Source: a bacterium (GTDB lineage Bacteria; Chloroflexota; Dehalococcoidia; Tepidiformales; Tepidiformaceae). From it: a DNA stretch of 64,000 nt. The first letter of the stretch is position 1; every line of letters starts with the position of its first letter. The notes below the pieces were generated by a model. The model had not been told where the DNA came from and did no database searches. It was given only the letters and a program-made list of their open reading frames with translations. Below are positions 59,407 to 64,000 of this stretch, piece after piece. A program made the translations under genes and the position numbers. Location: assembly GCA_003577245.1 (NCBI GenBank), contig QEVS01000003.1, positions 116,300 through 180,299 on the forward strand. The letters are read 5' to 3'.

Positions 59407-59805
59407 TCATTCCCTCGCAATCAGGTAGAAGGGATAGACCAGCGAACGCTCATCCTTCGTATCGCGGATGGTGTAGATGACGTTGATGAGAAGCCTGTTC
59501 GGCTCCACCGTGTCGATCATTCCGCTCACTTCAATGACCTCAATGCGCGGCTCCCACCATTTGAGGGCTTCGAGAACGTAGCGCTGGGCGAGGCCGACCG
59601 TCTGGCTGTTCGCAGGCGCGAAGACGAGCTCGTGAATCCGGCAGCCGAAATCGGGGCGCATGACGCGTTCCCCGGGGCTTGTGCCGATGATGACGCGGAC
59701 GGCCTCCTCGATGTCGCTCGCGTCGCCCGACAGGCTGATACCCCCCGAGCCGCCAATCTGCACGGGGAAGGTCCAGCCTCTGCCGACGAGCACGTTTCCT
59801 GGCAT
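59407..59805 (-). CDS. GPW/gp25 family baseplate wedge protein
   Basis: A 132-aa gp25-like protein (Pvc9/Afp9, P2 gpW type). It reads 'GISLSGDASDIEEAVRVIIG', 'TSPGERVMRPDFGCRIHELV' (the classic 'GER.MRP.FG' motif) and 'AQRYVLEALKWWEPRIEV'. The protein caps the inner tube/sheath junction at the baseplate and seeds sheath assembly. It lies between the PAAR and gpJ genes with short gaps of 15 and 6 bases. Confidence 0.95.
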   Translation of the reverse strand: MPGNVLVGRGWTFPVQIGGSGGISLSGDASDIEEAVRVIIGTSPGERVMRPDFGCRIHELVFAPANSQTVGLAQRYVLEALKWWEPRIEVIEVSGMIDTVEPNRLLINVIYTIRDTKDERSLVYPFYLIARE

Positions 59806-59820
59806 CTTCGCTCGCTGCTC

Positions 59821-60213
59821 CTAGCCTATGAGCACGGTGCCCGCCGCCACTACTGTGCCCACGGGCAGGTCGGCGGGGTCGTTGCAGGTCATGGCGGTGT
59901 CGCCATTGCGGGCGGCGGGCTTGCCGTTGATCCTCACGGTGGCGCTCCCCGTTATGATCCGGCCCTGGTTGGTAGGTGGGCGCTGGAAAGGCCCGCCCTG
60001 GGGCAGGTGCGGGGGCATGTTGATGCCAATGCTGCCGACGGTCGCTGCCGGCAACCCCATGATTCGCACGTCGGGGCTCAGGTCCATGGTCAGCTGGCCG
60101 CTAAACGGGCTGGGCAGCGGCGTCGGGACGGGTCCCCCGGGAGAAGGGATGAGGAAGATGTGCGTGTCCGTGGCGGTGATCAGGTCACCCTGCTTTGCGG
60201 CTGGCTGGCCCAT
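59821..60213 (-). CDS. PAAR-like spike tip protein
   Basis: A 130-aa PAAR-type protein that would sharpen the spike tip. It starts 'MGQPAAKQGDLITATDTHIF' and contains repeated Pro/Gly turns, with 'INGKPAARNGDTAMTCNDPA' near the end, holding the C-terminal His/Cys zinc-site region (Cys in 'TCNDP', His in 'DTHIF' and 'PPHLP'). One base separates its stop region from the VgrG gene end. Similar to Pvc10/Afp10. Fused effector domains, common on some PAAR proteins, are absent. Confidence 0.85.
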   Translation of the reverse strand: MGQPAAKQGDLITATDTHIFLIPSPGGPVPTPLPSPFSGQLTMDLSPDVRIMGLPAATVGSIGINMPPHLPQGGPFQRPPTNQGRIITGSATVRINGKPAARNGDTAMTCNDPADLPVGTVVAAGTVLIG

Positions 60214-60214
60214 C

Positions 60215-61945
60215 TCAGTTCAACTCCAGTGTGGCGCCGCTGATCTTCGCCCGGCCCGATGCGGCAAGCTCCACCTGCGGGGCCTTCAGCTCTACCTTCG
60301 AACGGCCCTCGAGCGTGATGTTGATGCCTGTCAGCTTGACGTTCGTGTCCGTTTCCACCTCGATGTCCCCGGCCATGCCGATGGACAGTTTGTTGGAGGC
60401 GGAGTCTATCACGATCCGGTTGCTGCCCGTCTTGTCCACGATCTCGATCTTCTCGGCGCCGCTCGTGTCGTCCAGCGTGATGGTGTGGCCAGCACGGGTC
60501 TTGATGATCCGCTTGTTCACGGCACCATCGCCACCCACAGCCTCCGAGGCCGTCAGCGGGGGAGCATCCTCCCCGTTCCAGAGCGCGCCAATCACGAACG
60601 GCCGGTCAAGGTCGCCATGCTCGAAGGCGACCACCACCTCGTCATTGATCTCTGGCAGGTAGAAGAACCCGCGCCCGCTGCCCGCCATCGGAGCCGCCAG
60701 CCGGGCCCAGTCGGACTCCGCGTCGTCGGAAAGCCACGGGTACTTCACCTTGACCCTCCCCTGGTTCTCGGGGTCCTTGTTGTCCGTGACAATGCCAATT
60801 GCCAGGCCGCGGGCCCCCGCCTGCGCGCCGCGATCACTATGCTCCGGTCCCCCGGCGAGCAGCTCGGAGAGAGTCCCCGCACCGTAGCCCTTCACCCCGA
60901 AGTGCGTGAGGAAGTGCCCGTCGGCATCGAACACGTGCCGCGCCCAGGTCACGAAGTACTCGCCGCCAAAGCGCTGGCCCATGCCCGTGATGTTCACCTT
61001 GGTCCCCGGCCGGATACGCGGATTGCCGATGCCGCGCCCTTCGGCATGCACGTCGTTTGCCCAGAGCTCGGACAGCAGCGAGCGGGCGAGCAGGTCGCCC
61101 TCGGCCTGGCTGGCAATCGGCTGGCTGGTGACCACGAGCTTCCCGGCGTCCGAACCGCCAAACGCGCGCTCCGAAATGGCCGAACCGCGCCCGTTCCAGC
61201 CCGTGCGCGTCGGTTGAAAGTCCGTGCTCGTCGCCTGGCCCACGAGCTCGCGCTTCGTGGCCGGGTCCCAGCCCCGAACGCTCACCTCCTTTACCTGCGA
61301 TGCCACCGTCACGCGCGGCCGGAAGTCGAGGAGCGAGCTCCCAAAATCGAGCTCGACGGCCGGGCGCGAGATGTTCGACGGCTTCTTGAAGAAGAGCTTC
61401 CGATCCTCCACGTAGAAGACGTGGCCCACGGCCCGCGCCCGCTCGAGGAGGAAATCGTAGTCGCTCTGGTTGTCCTGGAAGATCTGAACGTGCACCTGGG
61501 AGGTGCTGTCCACCTCGGCCTGGAAACCCCGCTCACGGGCAATGCGCGAGGCGATGTCGCTGTCTGTGCTCTGGCGGAACGCCCGCACGCTCGTGCCCCG
61601 GTGCAGGAGATGCGACCGGTCGTACGCCCGGACGATGAGCGTTGGCACGTCCCCTTCCAGGTAGGCTCCCTCGATGGCGGTGATCTGCCCGGCGAAGACC
61701 TTCAGCGCCGCCCGCTGTTCGTCTTCAGCCGCGCGCGATTCGATCTCGATGTCCTGGCCGATGCGGAAGAGGTCGTCTTCGACCCAGCGGAAGCCCGCGT
61801 CGTGGACCTGGATCAGGCACATGCCGGGAAGGTGCAGGTTGGTATCGATCTCCACCCCGCGGATGTCCCTCATCAAGCTCTCCGAAGCCTGCTCCCCACC
61901 GAACTTCAGGTAGAACTGGGAGAGAAGCGGGATTACCGGGCTCAT
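60215..61945 (-). CDS. VgrG-like spike protein
   Basis: A 576-aa spike protein of the VgrG/gp27-gp5 type (Pvc8/Afp8). The N-terminal gp27-like part includes 'DNQSDYDFLLERARAVGHVF' and 'YVEDRKLFF'. The OB-fold (gp5-like) follows with 'IGIVTDNKDPENQGRVKVKY', 'WLS', 'GRGFFYLPEINDEVVVAFEH' and 'RPFVIGALWNG'. A short beta-helix tail of 'KIEIVDKTGSNRIVIDSASN'-type repeats ends at 'ATLELN'. No lysozyme or effector domain is attached. ATG 61945 overlaps the LysM-protein stop (ATGA); the longer open frame upstream is a shadow of that gene. Confidence 0.94.
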   Translation of the reverse strand: MSPVIPLLSQFYLKFGGEQASESLMRDIRGVEIDTNLHLPGMCLIQVHDAGFRWVEDDLFRIGQDIEIESRAAEDEQRAALKVFAGQITAIEGAYLEGDVPTLIVRAYDRSHLLHRGTSVRAFRQSTDSDIASRIARERGFQAEVDSTSQVHVQIFQDNQSDYDFLLERARAVGHVFYVEDRKLFFKKPSNISRPAVELDFGSSLLDFRPRVTVASQVKEVSVRGWDPATKRELVGQATSTDFQPTRTGWNGRGSAISERAFGGSDAGKLVVTSQPIASQAEGDLLARSLLSELWANDVHAEGRGIGNPRIRPGTKVNITGMGQRFGGEYFVTWARHVFDADGHFLTHFGVKGYGAGTLSELLAGGPEHSDRGAQAGARGLAIGIVTDNKDPENQGRVKVKYPWLSDDAESDWARLAAPMAGSGRGFFYLPEINDEVVVAFEHGDLDRPFVIGALWNGEDAPPLTASEAVGGDGAVNKRIIKTRAGHTITLDDTSGAEKIEIVDKTGSNRIVIDSASNKLSIGMAGDIEVETDTNVKLTGINITLEGRSKVELKAPQVELAASGRAKISGATLELN

Positions 61946-62607
61946 CGTGTGGGCAGGGGCGGCAATGAGAGGACGGCGCCGCTCACCAGCCGCCTCGGGT
62001 CGTCGATTCCGTTCACGGTGGCAATGTAGCGCCACTGGCTGGCCTCGCCGTACTCCTCGGCGGCGATCAGGTCCAGCGTCTCGCCCTGGCGCACCACCCG
62101 CGTGCGGTAGCCGGCCACCCCTCCAGATGTTGGATTCTGGGCCGGGAAGCGGTCCATGTCCTCCACCTGCTTGAGGGTCAGGTCCATCGTCGCGCGTGTG
62201 GGCGTGCCGTCTTCCAGGAACATCGTGAAGTTCTGCGTGAGGTTCGTCACGACAGCCTTGAACGTCCAGACCTTCCCCCACTGGAAGGAACACTCCGGCG
62301 GGCGCCCGCGGTTGGTGGCCGGGTCGGTCTTCTGGCGGCTGACCATGGCCAGTTCCCAGAGTGCGTTGGTGTACTTCTCGCGCACGTCTTCCCCCGTCTC
62401 AAACGTGTCGAAGAAGAGCCGAAGCGTCAGCTGGGCGGGTTGCCCTCCCTCGAATTCGAGCTTCGGAACGTTCGCGCCCCGCTCACGGGCAGTCGACCAG
62501 TTCACCTGCTTGGAAAAGCTGTACTCCGTCGGGTTGAACATGAACGTGATCGTCTTGTTGGTGACGAGATTCGTGATGCTCGCCTTGACGGGGTGGCCGT
62601 CCTTCAC
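61942..62607 (-). CDS. LysM-domain tail protein (Pvc7/Afp7-like)
   Basis: A 221-aa protein with the injection-system-specific N-terminal domain ('FMFNPTEYSFSKQVNWSTA', 'LTLRLFFDTFETGEDVREKY', 'GKVWTFKAVVTNLTQNFTMF') and a C-terminal LysM module (about residues 168-218; 'YRTRVVRQGETLDLIAAEEY'). These act as the hub linking tube and spike, like gp53/gpX-type proteins. The GTG start at 62607 follows the Pro/Ala-rich gene by 34 bases. Presence of this type next to VgrG separates extracellular contractile injection systems from ordinary T6SS. Confidence 0.92.
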   Translation of the reverse strand: MKDGHPVKASITNLVTNKTITFMFNPTEYSFSKQVNWSTARERGANVPKLEFEGGQPAQLTLRLFFDTFETGEDVREKYTNALWELAMVSRQKTDPATNRGRPPECSFQWGKVWTFKAVVTNLTQNFTMFLEDGTPTRATMDLTLKQVEDMDRFPAQNPTSGGVAGYRTRVVRQGETLDLIAAEEYGEASQWRYIATVNGIDDPRRLVSGAVLSLPPLPTR

Positions 62608-62641
62608 CGGTCTTGCCTCCTTTCCGTGGTCGCGGGCGCGC

Positions 62642-64000
62642 TCATGGGAGCCCCCGCTGCCTTTCGCGCTCGATCTGGAGCCTGCGCCTCACCACCTGCC
62701 AGACGCGCTCGGCCACGCGTTCGATGTTCTCGCTCTGCGCCCCCTGCTCTCCTGCAGGTGGCGCCGCCCCCGCCGGCGCGATCGTTCCCGAAGCTTCGCC
62801 CTGCGCCGGCGGTGCTTCGCGGTAAGGCTGGACCGCATTGGCCGGAACAGCAGCAGCGACCGGCGCAAGCGGGAACTCCCGTTCGGCCGTCCCGGGTGAG
62901 TCCAGTGGAACACCGGCCATGCGCGCCGCGGGCACTGGCGGTACAGCGTACGCCGCCTGCCGTTGCACGGGGACCGCCGGCTCCGGGCCCCTCTCGTGGC
63001 CGGTTCCCGGCAGCGGCGCCGGCGTATAAGGCAGAGCGAGAACCGGAGTCCCCACCTCGCGGGAGGGCATTCCGTCCCATGTATCGAGGAAGGTAGTCGT
63101 GGGGCCGCCTTCCGCCCGGGAGATGGTAACGGGTTCGGGCCCCGGAGCAGCCGCAATGGCCTCCCCGGGTGCCGGCGCTCGCCCGCTGCTCGTCGCTGGC
63201 CCAGGCGCCACGTAGCGGGCTGCCAGCCGCCCGGCCGAGGCAACGGCCGCCGCCGTGCCTCGCGCCGTGGTTTCCACGTAACGGCGCACTATCGCCTGCG
63301 CAAACGAAGCCGGGTTGTGTACCTCGAGGTCGCTCGCGCGCTCCGGGGCCGATGCCGCGACAGGGCGTGTCATCGGCGGCTCCGAAGCGGTGACGGCGCT
63401 CTCGCTGCCACCGGCGGACCGGGGTGACGCTTCCTCGCCGGGCAATTCCGGTCCCGTAGCGGCGAACGGCTCCGCCAGCGGCATCGGCGTCGCGCGGAAC
63501 CCGGGTACGGAAGCAGCTCCAGGGACGGTGGTCTCCTCGCCGGCGGCAAGCGGGGCAAACAGCAGGGCCTCGTCTCGGGGTCCGGGTTCGGCCGGAGCAG
63601 CCGATGGTATGGGCGGTGGAGGCTCGGCCGCCGCAGTGGCAACAGACGGGCCGGGTGCCACGGCCCCTGTGCCCGGCGCTGCCGCCGCGCGCTGCACGGC
63701 CGGCGCCGCTTCTGCCTCGTCTCGAAGCGGCGAGAACAATGTCATCGGAGCCCCCGGCCCGGCCGGGCTGGCGCTCTCGCCTGCCGGTTGCACTTCGGGC
63801 AGGAGGCCGGGGGTGACCAGCATCTCGGCTGCCGTGAGCAGGCGCGCGGTTGGCGCCGATGGCCCGGCCTCCGGTGTGGTTGCCGAGGGCGCGGAAGCCG
63901 GGGACGGAGTGGGCTCTGGCGGTCGCGCGGGCGTGGCAGGCGTCTCTGCCACCGCTTGCGCCACGGCAGGAGGCGAGGCCGGAGGTGTGGCAGGACCCGG
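62642..64000 (-). CDS. large Pro/Ala-rich protein of the injection-system operon, partial
   Basis: At least 452 residues; the frame stays open to the window edge, so the N-terminus is probably missing (a GTG at 63964 is an alternative start). The protein is mostly low-complexity Pro/Ala/Glu/Ser sequence with scattered 'GEE', 'GPE' and 'PRDEALLFAPL' phrases, likely disordered. A short helix 'AQAIVRRYVETTARGTAA' sits mid-way, and the C-terminus is a charged helix 'IERVAERVWQVVRRRLQIER'. Similar charged C-terminal helices end proteins at this place in other injection loci (from memory, not checked). It could be a linker, chaperone or tail-length protein. First visible gene of the operon. Confidence 0.7.
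   Translation of the reverse strand, partial: PGPATPPASPPAVAQAVAETPATPARPPEPTPSPASAPSATTPEAGPSAPTARLLTAAEMLVTPGLLPEVQPAGESASPAGPGAPMTLFSPLRDEAEAAPAVQRAAAAPGTGAVAPGPSVATAAAEPPPPIPSAAPAEPGPRDEALLFAPLAAGEETTVPGAASVPGFRATPMPLAEPFAATGPELPGEEASPRSAGGSESAVTASEPPMTRPVAASAPERASDLEVHNPASFAQAIVRRYVETTARGTAAAVASAGRLAARYVAPGPATSSGRAPAPGEAIAAAPGPEPVTISRAEGGPTTTFLDTWDGMPSREVGTPVLALPYTPAPLPGTGHERGPEPAVPVQRQAAYAVPPVPAARMAGVPLDSPGTAEREFPLAPVAAAVPANAVQPYREAPPAQGEASGTIAPAGAAPPAGEQGAQSENIERVAERVWQVVRRRLQIERERQRGLP

Overview
The window looks like a chromosomal segment of a high-GC member of the Chloroflexota, possibly Dehalococcoidia-like. This is inference from gene content. Supporting signs are a DUF2298 (Chlor_Arch_YYY) membrane protein next to an Agl23-type GT-C protein, secreted proteins with the 'YQGRL' and 'FLPLV' motifs common in that phylum, many GTG/TTG starts, and ATGA/GTGA-coupled operons. 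I saw no rRNA, tRNA, CRISPR array, insertion sequence or prophage boundary. Coding density is very high, and no gene-free stretch exceeds about 300 bases (the longest is 14577-14842).

Layout. 1-3.0 kb (minus): a Lon-N-domain protein cut by the window edge, RidA, DinB, and the membrane pair LemA/HtpX. 3.2-5.9 kb (plus): a copper and thiol module (His-rich membrane protein, SCO, PCuAC-domain lipoprotein, VKOR) likely to serve cytochrome oxidase assembly. 5.9-12 kb (minus): PdxS, a SurA-N protein, a base-composition-atypical regulator/secreted pair, a CoA-transferase, and two secreted surface proteins. 12-14.6 kb: an Nramp-family transporter with Mg-transporter-like motif changes plus a PRC/MgtE-N/CBS protein. 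14.8-17.6 kb: a GT4 glycosyltransferase and two sibling methyltransferases. 17.7-19.3 kb: small genes, DinB, and Pth. 19.3-22.2 kb: HtrA facing a sigma/anti-sigma pair. 22.1-26.5 kb: a response regulator-kinase-ApbE operon divergent from an acidic His-rich secreted protein, a Thr-rich protein and a ferric-reductase-like haem protein.

26.5-38.2 kb (plus): a lipid kinase, FtsY, and a five-gene surface-glycosylation cluster (DUF2298, GT-C-like, Agl23-NHL, flippase-like, FAD oxidoreductase). 38.2-40.6 kb: a NuoE/NuoF diaphorase pair, then a broken nucleotidyltransferase, then mutS-mutL. 45.7-52.5 kb: a TetR-controlled acyl-CoA operon with an unusual B12-dependent acyl-CoA mutase, and a divergent crotonase. 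52.6-56.7 kb: RpiB and two paralogous FHA-domain membrane proteins.

56.7-64 kb (minus): the baseplate/spike half of a contractile injection system (tail protein I, gpJ/gp6, gp25, PAAR, VgrG, LysM) and a large Pro/Ala-rich protein running off the end. Sheath, tube and ATPase genes are expected just beyond the window. The injection system and its possible link to the FHA proteins, together with the divergent acyl-CoA mutase operon, are the parts that most deserve follow-up.
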